From: an uncultured SAR116 cluster alpha proteobacterium
Lineage (GTDB): Bacteria > Pseudomonadota > Alphaproteobacteria > Puniceispirillales > Marisalimonadaceae
Direction: 5' to 3'
DNA: 64,000 nt
Assembly: GCA_902550555.1 (NCBI GenBank)
Contig: CACCZR010000007.1
Span: 1 to 64,000 of the forward strand
Of the stretch, positions 35,684-44,991 are shown piece by piece. Numbering within the stretch: position 1 is the first letter of the stretch; every line of letters starts with the position of its first letter. Position numbers and translations under genes: made by a program. The notes below the pieces were generated by a model. The model saw only the letters and a program-made list of their open reading frames with translations. It was not told where the DNA came from and searched no databases.

Positions 35684-37165
35684 ATGTTTGAACAAGGGTT
35701 AATGGCAATGCTTTCAGTTGCGACTGATCCTTATTTGCTTTTTTTAATTTTTGTTACAACGATTTTAGGAGTTGTAATAGGAGTATTGCCAGGTTTAGGT
35801 GCGACCACTGGAGCCGCACTACTATTACCTTTTACTCTAACTATGGACCCTGTTCACGCTATAGCAGTCCTTGCAACCATTTATGTCTCAGCAACTTTTG
35901 CTGGATCAATAACTGCAATATTAATTAATACACCCGGAACTTCTGCAGCTGCAGCAACAACATTTGATGGTTATCCTCTTGCTCAAAAAGGTGAAGCGGG
36001 AAGAGCGCTAGGTATTGCTGTGATTTCAAGTACCGTTGGTGGAGTATTTTCTGTAATAGTTTTATGTTTTGCGGCACCTTTATTAGCTAGAGTAGCTTAC
36101 GAATTTCGGTCACCGGAATATTTTGCTTTAACAGTGTTTGGATTATCAATGCTTGCTAGTATTAGTGCTGGTGGAGCAGTCAAAAATTTAATAGGTGGAA
36201 TATTTGGAGTTTGGTTATCAACAATTGGAGCAGAACGAGTTACAGGGATTGAAAGATTTATGTTTGGTAATTACGAACTCTATGAGGGTATTCATTTTGT
36301 TCCAATCTTTATTGGACTTTTTGCCATTTCTGAGCTTTTAGTGCAATCTAAAACAGTCAATAAAATTGTAAATACTGTAAGTATGAAAGCTGTCAAACTA
36401 CCAACAAAAGAAGATTATAAGAAAATTTGGAAAACAATTTTGAGATCCTGTGGAATTGGTACTTTTATAGGTGTTTTACCAGCAGAAGGTGCTACTGTTG
36501 CATCAATGATTGGATATTCAGAAGCAAGAAGATGGTCTAAAAACAAAGAAGAATTTGGGAAAGGTTCTATAGAAGGCATAGCAGGGGCCGAAGCCGCAAA
36601 CAATTCAGCAACTGGTGGTGCGATGGTACCAACAATGGTTTTAGGTATTCCTGGAAGCGGAACTACTGCTATAATATTAGTTGGGTTAATGGTACACGGC
36701 TTAAGACCAGGAGTTTATTTATTTACAGAACAAGTTGAAAAAGTTTACCAAATTTTTGGTTCAATGTTTTTCGCAAATATTATGTTTATGCTTATGGGAC
36801 TATATGCTGCAAAGTTTTTTGCTAGAGTTTCACTTGTACCTAGAGCTATATTGTGGCCAATTGTTTTTGGTCTTTCTGTCATTGGTGCATATGCTTTCCA
36901 AGGCCAACTCTTAGATGTTTGGCTTGCTTTGATTTTTGGAGTAATTGGTTTCTTTGCACGAAGACATGGTTTTTCTGTTGCTCCAATTGCTGTAGGTTTA
37001 ATCCTAGGTGAAATGGTTGAAACAAATTTACAACATTCTCTTAAAATGTTTGATGGAGCATGGTGGATGATCTTTACTCAACCTCTTGCACTTATGTTTT
37101 TAATATTTGCATTTTTAGGGTTATGCGGACCATACATTTATTCATTAATTATGAAGAGAAAGTAA
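35684..37165 (+). CDS. tctA: Tripartite tricarboxylate transporter large permease TctA
   Basis: A 493-residue membrane protein with about eleven helices. GVLPGLGATTGAALLLPFT near the N-terminus and NTPGTSAAAATTFDGYPLAQKGEAGRAL are hallmark TctA segments, repeated in the second half as GVLPAEGATVASMIGY and GIPGSGTTAIILVGL. It is the secondary, ion-driven channel. Ends overlapping the convergent TauE/SafE permease gene by 17 bases. Confidence 0.94.
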   Translation: MFEQGLMAMLSVATDPYLLFLIFVTTILGVVIGVLPGLGATTGAALLLPFTLTMDPVHAIAVLATIYVSATFAGSITAILINTPGTSAAAATTFDGYPLAQKGEAGRALGIAVISSTVGGVFSVIVLCFAAPLLARVAYEFRSPEYFALTVFGLSMLASISAGGAVKNLIGGIFGVWLSTIGAERVTGIERFMFGNYELYEGIHFVPIFIGLFAISELLVQSKTVNKIVNTVSMKAVKLPTKEDYKKIWKTILRSCGIGTFIGVLPAEGATVASMIGYSEARRWSKNKEEFGKGSIEGIAGAEAANNSATGGAMVPTMVLGIPGSGTTAIILVGLMVHGLRPGVYLFTEQVEKVYQIFGSMFFANIMFMLMGLYAAKFFARVSLVPRAILWPIVFGLSVIGAYAFQGQLLDVWLALIFGVIGFFARRHGFSVAPIAVGLILGEMVETNLQHSLKMFDGAWWMIFTQPLALMFLIFAFLGLCGPYIYSLIMKRK

Positions 37166-37919
37166 AATCATAATTTAAAGATCCATTAAGTATTAAATAT
37201 ACTGAAATGATTGTTAAAATTGAGTTAAGAAATATCTTAAAGTATTTTTGACCAAATTTAATCAAAAGTTTTTTACCTATATATGTACCTATGAAACCTG
37301 AAATTATCATTAATAAAATGATGTAAAAATAATCTGAAAAACTAAATCCCATAAATCCAAATACTAAAACTTTTATAGCATGCTGCATTGACATCAGCGC
37401 TGCATGAGTTGCTGTATGACTTAGTGGATTTAATTTCATCGTCTTAACCATGCCAGCAATAAAAGGACCAGTAGCTCCAAAAAACATAGTTAAAAAACTT
37501 GAAAAAACACCTCCTAAAATAATATATCTTGATTTAATTGCAGGTATCTTTCCATAAACTGTCCACAAAATAAAAAAACCTACAATCAACTGAATAAACC
37601 AACCTGGAAACTGAATAAAAGTGTAGCCTCCAAATAAACTCCCTATAATTGTCCCAATAAAGAAAGGTAAAATTGGTTTTTTATAAACATCTTTAATCAT
37701 GAGAAGCATTCTTCCAAAATTAGATGCAATTTGAACAGAGCCATGAACAGGTAGTAAAGCTATTGGATTTAGAAATATTGCTAACAAACCTAAAAATACA
37801 GCCCCTCCTCCTATTCCAAATGCTGCAGATATAAAAGAAGTGAACATACTTGAGAAAATAAGAAAAATAATACTAAAATCAGATAACTCTTTTGGAAAAG
37901 TGATATAAAGAAGATCCAT
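37149..37919 (-). CDS. TauE/SafE family sulfite/anion permease
   Basis: A 256-residue membrane protein with about eight helices. The duplicated family pattern is visible: FISAAFGIGGGAVFLGLLA with LLPVHGSVQIASNFGRM in the first half, FLTMFFGATGPFIAGM with SHTATHAALMSMQHAIKV in the second. Family members export sulfite, sulfoacetate or other small anions. ATG at 37919 lies just after the ThDP-enzyme stop (37927) in the same direction, so the two are cotranscribed; the upstream ATG lies inside that gene. Substrate is unknown. Confidence 0.88.
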   Translation of the reverse strand: MDLLYITFPKELSDFSIIFLIFSSMFTSFISAAFGIGGGAVFLGLLAIFLNPIALLPVHGSVQIASNFGRMLLMIKDVYKKPILPFFIGTIIGSLFGGYTFIQFPGWFIQLIVGFFILWTVYGKIPAIKSRYIILGGVFSSFLTMFFGATGPFIAGMVKTMKLNPLSHTATHAALMSMQHAIKVLVFGFMGFSFSDYFYIILLMIISGFIGTYIGKKLLIKFGQKYFKIFLNSILTIISVYLILNGSLNYDFTFSS

Positions 37920-37926
37920 GTAATCT

Positions 37927-39579
37927 TTACTTTTCTGTAAAAGGTGGTGGTATAAAATACCGTGGTAATTCCCCAATACTATTTATATCAATTTCTAATA
38001 ATACAGGACCAGGTAAATTAAACGCTTTTTTTAAAATATTTTCAAATTCACTTGAAGACTTTACAATTAAATATTTCATCTTAACAGTATCTGCAAGCTC
38101 TTTGAAATTTGGGACTTGTAAGTCTGCAAAATTTCTTCTTCCTCCATATAAACTATCCTGAATATGTTTTATAACTCCATAACCTTTATCATTCATTACC
38201 ATAAAAATTATATTGCTGTTGATTTCAACTGCTGTCCACAATTCAGAAACGTTTAACATAAACCCACCATCACCACACATAGCAATTGATTTTACTTTTT
38301 CTTCTGTAGCTAAAGATGCACCGATTCCAAGAGACATCCCAGGGCCTATCCCTGCTCCAACTGGATAAATGTTTTGATACCATTTTTGTACTGGCATTAA
38401 CCTATTTCCCCAAGTACTGTTGGATATGGTTACATCTCTGATCCATCTGGCGTTTTTAGGTAAATTTGTCTCTATTATTTCAGGGAATTCTCTATAAATT
38501 TTAAGAAATTCTTTATAATCTTTTTTAATTTCTTTTTTTAAAGATTTTACTTCATGTATCCAATTTTCATCTATATTTTTTATATCATGTAATCTTTCAT
38601 AAAGATTTTCTAAGACCTTTTTTCCTTCACCTAAATGAAATGTTTTTGAAGGATAAGTTCTATTTTCTGCGTTTGGATCTATATCAATTTGTATAAGGTT
38701 TTCAGGTAGTCTTAATGACATGTCTTTTGTTTCATGTCCTCTTAATCTACTTCCAACAACAATCATTAAATCAAGAGAAGAATAAAATTTTTCAACTTTT
38801 GGAATTGCATTAAATGAACCTAAACACATCTCATGATTTTCATCTATAACGCCTCTTCCTTGAGTACTTGTTATGACCGCAAAGCCCAAATCAACAAACT
38901 TTTCAACTTCAGAGGTAAATTTTTTTCCACCATTACCAATCCATAATATTTTTCTTTTTGATTTTCTAATTTCTTGTTCGATAAGATCTAATGATTTCAA
39001 ATCTCCTAAAGAGATGTTTTTATCGTTGACAATTACTTTATTAAATATTTCTTGCCTATTAATAATTGTACGTTGAACATCTATTGGAACCTCAATTGAT
39101 ACTGGACCTGTTGGAGGCGTCATCGCCTCTTCCAAAGCTTTTTCTAATACCTCTAAAACATTTTTGGAAGATGATATTCTATAAGCATTTTTTGAAACAG
39201 ATTTCATCATTTCAAGTTGATTTGGAACATCATGAACAGTTCCTTGATTTTTATCCAAATTTTCTGTAGCAGTTTGACCAGTTATATGAAGTAATGGTGT
39301 TCCAGCAAATCTTGCTTCAACTAGAGACCCTACAACATTTGCTGCACCGGGACCAGTACTTGTAATAACAACTCCTACTTTGTCAGAAGATCTGGCAAAA
39401 CCATCTGCCATATGACCTGCTCCCATTTCACCTCTTGCTGGTACAAATTTTATTAAATTTCTTTTTGCAATAGCATCCAAAATAGGAATATTATGGACTG
39501 AAACAACACCAAAAACGGTCTTCAAATCATTTTCAAATAAAAAATCTGATATTAAGTCACCAACATTGTACTCATTCAT
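37927..39579 (-). CDS. Thiamine-diphosphate enzyme, acetolactate synthase-like
   Basis: A 550-residue enzyme with three ThDP-family domains. N-terminal domain: FGVVSVHNIPILDAI and ARGEMGAGHMADGFAR, in which the Glu activates the cofactor; middle domain: LIVVGSRLRG and IQIDIDPN; C-terminal domain: the ThDP/Mg motif MCGDGGFMLNVSELWTA ... MNDKGYG. Decarboxylase, carboligase or sulfoacetaldehyde acetyltransferase-like activities are all possible; biosynthetic IlvB is less likely as no small subunit follows. The downstream TauE/SafE gene hints at an acidic or sulfonate-linked product. Divergent from the rhodanese gene. Confidence 0.82.
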   Translation of the reverse strand: MNEYNVGDLISDFLFENDLKTVFGVVSVHNIPILDAIAKRNLIKFVPARGEMGAGHMADGFARSSDKVGVVITSTGPGAANVVGSLVEARFAGTPLLHITGQTATENLDKNQGTVHDVPNQLEMMKSVSKNAYRISSSKNVLEVLEKALEEAMTPPTGPVSIEVPIDVQRTIINRQEIFNKVIVNDKNISLGDLKSLDLIEQEIRKSKRKILWIGNGGKKFTSEVEKFVDLGFAVITSTQGRGVIDENHEMCLGSFNAIPKVEKFYSSLDLMIVVGSRLRGHETKDMSLRLPENLIQIDIDPNAENRTYPSKTFHLGEGKKVLENLYERLHDIKNIDENWIHEVKSLKKEIKKDYKEFLKIYREFPEIIETNLPKNARWIRDVTISNSTWGNRLMPVQKWYQNIYPVGAGIGPGMSLGIGASLATEEKVKSIAMCGDGGFMLNVSELWTAVEINSNIIFMVMNDKGYGVIKHIQDSLYGGRRNFADLQVPNFKELADTVKMKYLIVKSSSEFENILKKAFNLPGPVLLEIDINSIGELPRYFIPPPFTEK

Positions 39580-39623
39580 TTTATCCTCTAATATGGAAAA
39601 AAATTTAGATTATTTTAAGTATA

Positions 39624-41180
39624 GTGAAAAAATATATTAAAGCAAAAGACGTTAAAAAGTTATATGCAGGCACATCTGAATTCTCTTTAATTGACATAAG
39701 AGAAATTGGACAACATACAGATGGACACCCTTTTTTTTCAATATCAATTCCATATAGTATTTTTGAAAACAGGATTATTGATCTAATACCAAGTAAAGCA
39801 ACGTTAATAATTTTAATGGATCACAATGACGGTTTGTCTGAAATAGTTGAAGAAATTGCATCCAATCTTAGATATAGAAATATCCAAATTCTTAAAAATG
39901 GAGTTTTTGGATGGAAAAAAGCTGGTTTTTTTTTATTTAAAGGAATACATGTTCCAAGCAAAGCCTTTGGTGAATTAGTAGAGTTAAAAAAAAATACTCC
40001 TCATATTAAACCTTCAGAACTAAGAAAAAAAATAAACAGAAAAGATGATATCATTGTTATCGACGGAAGACCTTTTGAAGAATTTAAAAAAATGAATATT
40101 CCAACAGGTGTATGTTGTCCTAATATGGAAATACCCTTACGAATTCAAAATGAAATTCATGATAAAACTGAAATAATTATCAATTGTGCTGGTAGAACTC
40201 GTTCAATAATCGGAGCGCAAAATTTAATCAACTTTGGTATTAAAAATAAAGTAAGAGCTCTTGAGAATGGGACTCAAGGTTGGACATTATCTGGATATAA
40301 ACTTGAAAATAATAAAAAAAGAGCATTTAACTTAGATAAAATTGAATCTCAAAAAAGTAAGTATCAAAATTCTTCAAATAAAATTATTAATAAATTTAAT
40401 TTAAAAAAAATTAATCTTAAAACATTAAATTCTTTTCTCGAAGAAAAAACAAAAAATACTTTTATATTTAATATAACTGCCAATCAAAATTTTTCTGAAA
40501 ATAAAATGTATTTGAAGCATGCACCTGGAGGACAACTCATACAAGCTACTGATAGTTTTGTTGGAGTTTTAAATGGTAAAATTGTTTTGATTGATGATGG
40601 AGAACTATTACGCGCTTCATTAACAGCCTCTTGGCTGAAACAAATGGGTTTTGATGTTTATATTTTTGACGATGATATCAATTACTTAAAAAATTTTTTT
40701 GATCAGAAAAAAAAATTTACAATTCCAAAATCAAAAATTGTTGAAAATGATAATTTAACTAATTTTTTAAAATTGAATTTGTTAGATATTAGAACAAGTC
40801 ATGAATTTAAAAAAACTCATATAAAAAGATCTAAGTGGATAAATAGAGCAAACTTAAGATTTCATAACTTTAATAGAAACAAGGATTTTTTGATAATTTA
40901 TAATGATTTATCTAAAGCAGAACTAATTTATAAAGATATTACATCTAAATATAAAACTTCAATATATTTTTATAAATTTGATCAAAATTTTAAACGATTA
41001 AGCGAATTTTGTACGAAAAAAGAAACTTTTATGAAAAAAGAAATTTGTATAGATTTTGTTTATCATACCTATAAAAGGCACCTTGGAAATAGATCTCATG
41101 CCTTGGCTTACTTAAGTTGGGAAAAAGACTTATTAAATCATATGGACGAAGAAGAAATAATTAGATTTAAAGTTCTTTAA
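39624..41180 (+). CDS. Four-module rhodanese-domain sulfurtransferase-like protein
   Basis: A 518-residue protein made of four rhodanese-like modules at about residues 1-110, 125-230, 270-365 and 375-470, then a C-terminal tail of about 45 residues with an additional helical pattern (YHTYKRHLGNRSHALAYL). Only the second module keeps the catalytic Cys (INCAGRTRS, Cys188); the equivalent loops of the others read MDHNDG, IDDGELLRAS and YNDLSKAE and lack Cys. Start is GTG. Likely binds or moves sulfane sulfur in the cytoplasm; the inactive modules may bind partners. The gene converges with a cysteine-dioxygenase-type cupin, overlapping by 14 bases. Confidence 0.85.
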   Translation: MKKYIKAKDVKKLYAGTSEFSLIDIREIGQHTDGHPFFSISIPYSIFENRIIDLIPSKATLIILMDHNDGLSEIVEEIASNLRYRNIQILKNGVFGWKKAGFFLFKGIHVPSKAFGELVELKKNTPHIKPSELRKKINRKDDIIVIDGRPFEEFKKMNIPTGVCCPNMEIPLRIQNEIHDKTEIIINCAGRTRSIIGAQNLINFGIKNKVRALENGTQGWTLSGYKLENNKKRAFNLDKIESQKSKYQNSSNKIINKFNLKKINLKTLNSFLEEKTKNTFIFNITANQNFSENKMYLKHAPGGQLIQATDSFVGVLNGKIVLIDDGELLRASLTASWLKQMGFDVYIFDDDINYLKNFFDQKKKFTIPKSKIVENDNLTNFLKLNLLDIRTSHEFKKTHIKRSKWINRANLRFHNFNRNKDFLIIYNDLSKAELIYKDITSKYKTSIYFYKFDQNFKRLSEFCTKKETFMKKEICIDFVYHTYKRHLGNRSHALAYLSWEKDLLNHMDEEEIIRFKVL

Positions 41181-41667
41181 TTTTTGACCTTTCTACATTA
41201 TCTAAATTTTTTCCTTCAATTCTAAGCAGTCTTACAGGCTCTTTTCTTATTGGTGAATGAACATCGCCAACATTATAAAATTTAACATCACCTGGTTTCA
41301 TTACATATTTTTTTTTTTCTTTAACGAGCTTAATATCATTTTCTTTTTTTACGATTTCCCACTCTGTCATTTCTGTTTCTCCAGCAGCTTGACCGTATAC
41401 AGCCCAGCTTGATCCATGATCGTGAGGTGACCCATTAGCCTCTTGATTATAGACATGTCCACAAACACAAAACCCAAGCTCAGGATCTTCATAAAGAATT
41501 TCTCTTGGATTTTGGTCATCTCTATCTTTTAAATTATTTTGAATAAAATTTTGATCCATTAATGCTTTTTGAACATAATAACAAACTTTATCTGAACCTT
41601 CTTGAATGCCATGGTCTTTTAAAATATCTTTAATATCTTTAGCTAACTCATCTAGTGAATATGGCAT
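41167..41667 (-). CDS. Cysteine dioxygenase-type cupin (thiol dioxygenase-like)
   Basis: A 166-residue cupin. The metal-binding pattern is PHDHGSSWAVYG (HxH) with a third His in VGDVHSPI, as in the 3-His thiol dioxygenases; strand order and length fit bacterial cysteine or 3-mercaptopropionate dioxygenases. The neighbouring rhodanese supports a sulfur role, since thiol dioxygenase and rhodanese genes often occur together. It could also be another small cupin. Sixteen bases precede the next gene (lyase); AGGAGGC lies before its ATG. Confidence 0.75.
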   Translation of the reverse strand: MPYSLDELAKDIKDILKDHGIQEGSDKVCYYVQKALMDQNFIQNNLKDRDDQNPREILYEDPELGFCVCGHVYNQEANGSPHDHGSSWAVYGQAAGETEMTEWEIVKKENDIKLVKEKKKYVMKPGDVKFYNVGDVHSPIRKEPVRLLRIEGKNLDNVERSKIKEL

Positions 41668-41683
41668 AAAAGCCTCCTTATAA

Positions 41684-42598
41684 TTATAATCCCCATTTCA
41701 TAGCAATTAAATTGTAATTATTTGCTAAATCTAATAATCCCTTCTTTGTATTTTTATCCAAACTTGGAATTGGATGACGGCAAACGTCTGATTTGATAAC
41801 TCCGCCTTCTTTAAATACTGTTTTGGTAGCTCTAAATCCACATTGTCTATTTTCATAATTTATGAGTGGAAGTACTCTATTATATTCATTCTCTGCTTCT
41901 TTTTTATTTCCTGTAATGTAATTTTTAACCAAAGGTCCAATCAAATCTGGTAGCATAGCTGAACTCATATTTCCTTTTGCGCCAGCTTCCAAATCCGCAA
42001 ATAATGTTATTCCTTCTTCACCATCAAATGGACCTTCTATAGCACTCCCACCTTTATCAATTAATGCCCTAAGTTTGTTTGCTGCTTGTGCACACTCTAT
42101 TTTAAAACATTTAACATGCTCTATTTCTTTTGCCATTTTTACGAGAAGGTCAACTGAAAGATCAACTCCAGATAAAGGGGCATCTTGAACCATAATTGTT
42201 ATTCCGGCTTCGCTCACTTTTCTAAATTGTTCGAAAGTTTGGTCAGCATTTCCTTTTAACAAAGCACCATGATATGGAGGCATCATCATGACCATATTTG
42301 CTCCAACATCTTTTGCTAACTTAGCTCTTTTAAACGCAATATCTGTAGAAAAATGGCTTACAGTTACAATTATTGGAACCTTTCCAGCAACATGTTCAAT
42401 ACACAGTTTTGTTAAAATTTCTCTTTCATCGTCAGATAACAAAAATTGTTCCGAATAATTTGCTAAAATACAAATGCCATCTACTTTTTGATCAATCATG
42501 CAATCTAAAACTCTTTTCATTCCCTCAAGATCTAAATCTTCATTTTCTTTAAATGGTGTTGGTGCAACTGGCCAGCACCCTATAAAGTTATTAGTCAT
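41684..42598 (-). CDS. Dihydrodipicolinate synthase (DapA)-family lyase
   Basis: A 304-residue TIM-barrel Schiff-base lyase. The N-terminal GCWPVAPTPFKENEDLDLEGMKRV, MMPPYHG and CFKIECAQ with the Schiff-base Lys mark the DapA/NAL superfamily; MVQDAPLSG replaces the usual catalytic YNxP tyrosine region. The catabolic setting suggests an aldol-type lyase or dehydratase for a keto acid rather than lysine biosynthesis. The ATG at 42598 follows GAGAGG; an in-frame upstream ATG is ten codons earlier. Confidence 0.85.
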   Translation of the reverse strand: MTNNFIGCWPVAPTPFKENEDLDLEGMKRVLDCMIDQKVDGICILANYSEQFLLSDDEREILTKLCIEHVAGKVPIIVTVSHFSTDIAFKRAKLAKDVGANMVMMMPPYHGALLKGNADQTFEQFRKVSEAGITIMVQDAPLSGVDLSVDLLVKMAKEIEHVKCFKIECAQAANKLRALIDKGGSAIEGPFDGEEGITLFADLEAGAKGNMSSAMLPDLIGPLVKNYITGNKKEAENEYNRVLPLINYENRQCGFRATKTVFKEGGVIKSDVCRHPIPSLDKNTKKGLLDLANNYNLIAMKWGL

Positions 42599-42628
42599 AA
42601 AACCTCTCTCATAGTTAAAGAGTAGCAA

Positions 42629-44194
42629 TTAAAGATTATTTTTCCAAGTATCATTTGTAATGCCCTCAGTTCTTAATGCATGTTTTATAATTTTACCTGT
42701 TTGTGTTTTTGGAAAATTTTTCATAACACGTAAATATAAAGGTATTGCAAATTTTGCCAGGTCAGCACTTACTTTATTTATCCATTTGGAGTATTCAATT
42801 TTTGATCCTTTGATTATCATTAAAGCAACCATAACCTCATCTTCTTGTCCATGATCTTTTGCAGGCACGGCGAATGCCGCCGCCTCAGCAATCTGAGGAA
42901 TTTTTAAAAAAGCTTGCTCAACCTCATAAGAAGATATGTTTTCACCTCTTCTTCTTATACAATCTTTAATTCTGTCAACAAATATTAATTGATTTTTTTT
43001 ATTAAAAAAACCTGCATCACCAGTATGAAACCAGAAATTTCTGTAAGCTTCAAAAGATTTATCTGGCATACCTAAATAACCTTGCATGAATCCAAATGAT
43101 ATTTTAGGTCTAACCATTATTTCACCAACTGCACCATTTTTTAATTTCCCATCTGTATTAGTGTCTCGTACCTCCACATCAAAATACTTGGAATATACTT
43201 CTCCGCATGTTCCATTTCCCTTTTTTCCTAATTTTCCATAAACAGGAATATTAACTTCAGTCATGCCATATAAAGGTAACACTTCTTTAACACCAAATCG
43301 TTTTCTAAAGATATTTTCAGGCTCCTTTGGCAAAGGAGCAGAGCCGATTACTTTTAACTTATGCCTTTTATCAAATTTTGTTGGCGATTGTGCTACTACA
43401 AAAGCAGCAACAGCACCTAACATATTCGTATGAGTAATTTTATAATTGATTATATCATTTAACCAATTACTAACTGAAAACTTCTCTCTTATTACGGCCT
43501 TTGTTCTATTTATAATGCAAGCTAGAAGTTGCATAAATAATCCATTTGCATGAAATAAAGGTAAACAAATATAAAAAATATCTTTTTTATCCAAAATATA
43601 ATTTTCAATAGTTCCAATAGCAAATAAAACGCAGTGAGCATTTGGCATAATTACACCTTTTGCAGGGCCAGAAGTTCCACTAGTAAACATTACACAAGAA
43701 ATATCTTCCATCTTTGACTGATGAATTTCAGAAATTAATAATTCTTTTGATAGAAGAATTTTATCATGATTTAAAATATTTAAATTTTTTTTACCCCAAT
43801 TTATTTTTTTGAAGTACTTAAAATATATATTTTCAGTTATAATTAATTTAGGTTTTGAAATTTCAATTTGATGTTTAAGAACATCTCCTCTTAAAGCTGT
43901 GTTAAGTGCAACAAACGTAATTCCAATAAAACACGCTCCTAACCATATTGGAATAAAGACCTTTGGATTATCAATCATAACGACTATTGAGTCACCATTT
44001 GTTAAACCATTCTTTTTTAATCTAAATGAAGCTTTTAGACCTTTTGACAAAATATCTTCATAAGTCCATTTTTCATTATCAATGAATTCAATAATATTAA
44101 ATTTTGGGAATTTTTTAGCTTGCTTTAATATTAAATCTGAAATAATCCAATTTTTATGATCATTTAAATTTAATTCTTTTAAACTATTACTCAT
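42629..44194 (-). CDS. AMP-forming acyl-CoA ligase (ANL superfamily)
   Basis: A 521-residue adenylating enzyme. The P-loop is VMFTSGTSGPAKGVIM, with LPLYGMTEVNIPVYG, FHTGDAGF, FVDRIKDCIRRRGENISSYEVE, and the C-terminal catalytic Lys in TQTGKIIKH. Resembles crotonobetaine/carnitine- or propionate-type CoA ligases such as CaiC. It makes acyl-CoA from a free acid and ATP. Start overlaps the hydrolase stop by one base (TAATG). The substrate is unknown. Confidence 0.9.
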   Translation of the reverse strand: MSNSLKELNLNDHKNWIISDLILKQAKKFPKFNIIEFIDNEKWTYEDILSKGLKASFRLKKNGLTNGDSIVVMIDNPKVFIPIWLGACFIGITFVALNTALRGDVLKHQIEISKPKLIITENIYFKYFKKINWGKKNLNILNHDKILLSKELLISEIHQSKMEDISCVMFTSGTSGPAKGVIMPNAHCVLFAIGTIENYILDKKDIFYICLPLFHANGLFMQLLACIINRTKAVIREKFSVSNWLNDIINYKITHTNMLGAVAAFVVAQSPTKFDKRHKLKVIGSAPLPKEPENIFRKRFGVKEVLPLYGMTEVNIPVYGKLGKKGNGTCGEVYSKYFDVEVRDTNTDGKLKNGAVGEIMVRPKISFGFMQGYLGMPDKSFEAYRNFWFHTGDAGFFNKKNQLIFVDRIKDCIRRRGENISSYEVEQAFLKIPQIAEAAAFAVPAKDHGQEDEVMVALMIIKGSKIEYSKWINKVSADLAKFAIPLYLRVMKNFPKTQTGKIIKHALRTEGITNDTWKNNL

Positions 44195-44991
44195 TATTTC
44201 AAAGAGATAAGATAATTTTTAATAAGAGCGTTTAGTTCCTTAGGTTTTTCAATTGGAAGAAAATGACCACATTCTAAAATTTTATAATCACACTGCTTAA
44301 TATTTTCTACCATTTGAAGACCTTTTTTTAGGGGTGTCATCATATCAAATTTTGCTAAAACAGCTAAACAATTTATATTTATTTTTGAAGCAGCTTGTTT
44401 ACCGTTTTCATATAAATTACATGACTTTAAATCCGTCGATAATACTGAAGGATCATTCATTTTCATGACCGCGTTACCTTCAGCTAAATGATTATGCCCA
44501 GGCCAATCCGATATAGAAAAAGAGCCATAACTATCTTGTCCCCAAGTAACCATAAAATCATACGCCTTTTCTGGATTATTAATTGAAGTATCAATTAAGA
44601 AATCATTTACAGGAATCGACATTGCTCCAGCTACGAATACTAAACCCATTACAAGTTCAGGTTTTTTTTCTGCTAATTCAAGAATAGTTAAACATCCCTG
44701 TGAGTGACCAATAAAAGTAGCTTTTTCAATCTTAAGAAATGCTAATAATTCGGCAAGCCATAACATATCTTCTTCAATTGAAGTAGTTTGATTACCTTCT
44801 GAAAAACCATGACTAGGAAAATCAGGAGCTACAACGTTATATCCTTGACTAACAAAATATCGAATTTGTTGTGTAAATGAATAATGATTTTGTCCAGCTC
44901 CATGAACAAAACATAATGTTTCCTTATCATTTACTAAATTTAAACCTCCAGTTGAAAAATAAACTTTATTGCCTTTGAAATCTTTATACAT
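44194..44991 (-). CDS. Alpha/beta hydrolase
   Basis: A 265-residue alpha/beta hydrolase with the oxyanion segment CFVHGAGQNHYSF, nucleophile elbow IGHSQGCLTI, the acid in AKFDMMTPLKKG and the catalytic His in CGHFLPIEKP. It probably cleaves an ester, lactone or C-C bond of the compound processed in this operon. The start is immediately after the PLP-enzyme stop. No signal peptide, so cytoplasmic. Confidence 0.88.
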   Translation of the reverse strand: MYKDFKGNKVYFSTGGLNLVNDKETLCFVHGAGQNHYSFTQQIRYFVSQGYNVVAPDFPSHGFSEGNQTTSIEEDMLWLAELLAFLKIEKATFIGHSQGCLTILELAEKKPELVMGLVFVAGAMSIPVNDFLIDTSINNPEKAYDFMVTWGQDSYGSFSISDWPGHNHLAEGNAVMKMNDPSVLSTDLKSCNLYENGKQAASKININCLAVLAKFDMMTPLKKGLQMVENIKQCDYKILECGHFLPIEKPKELNALIKNYLISLK

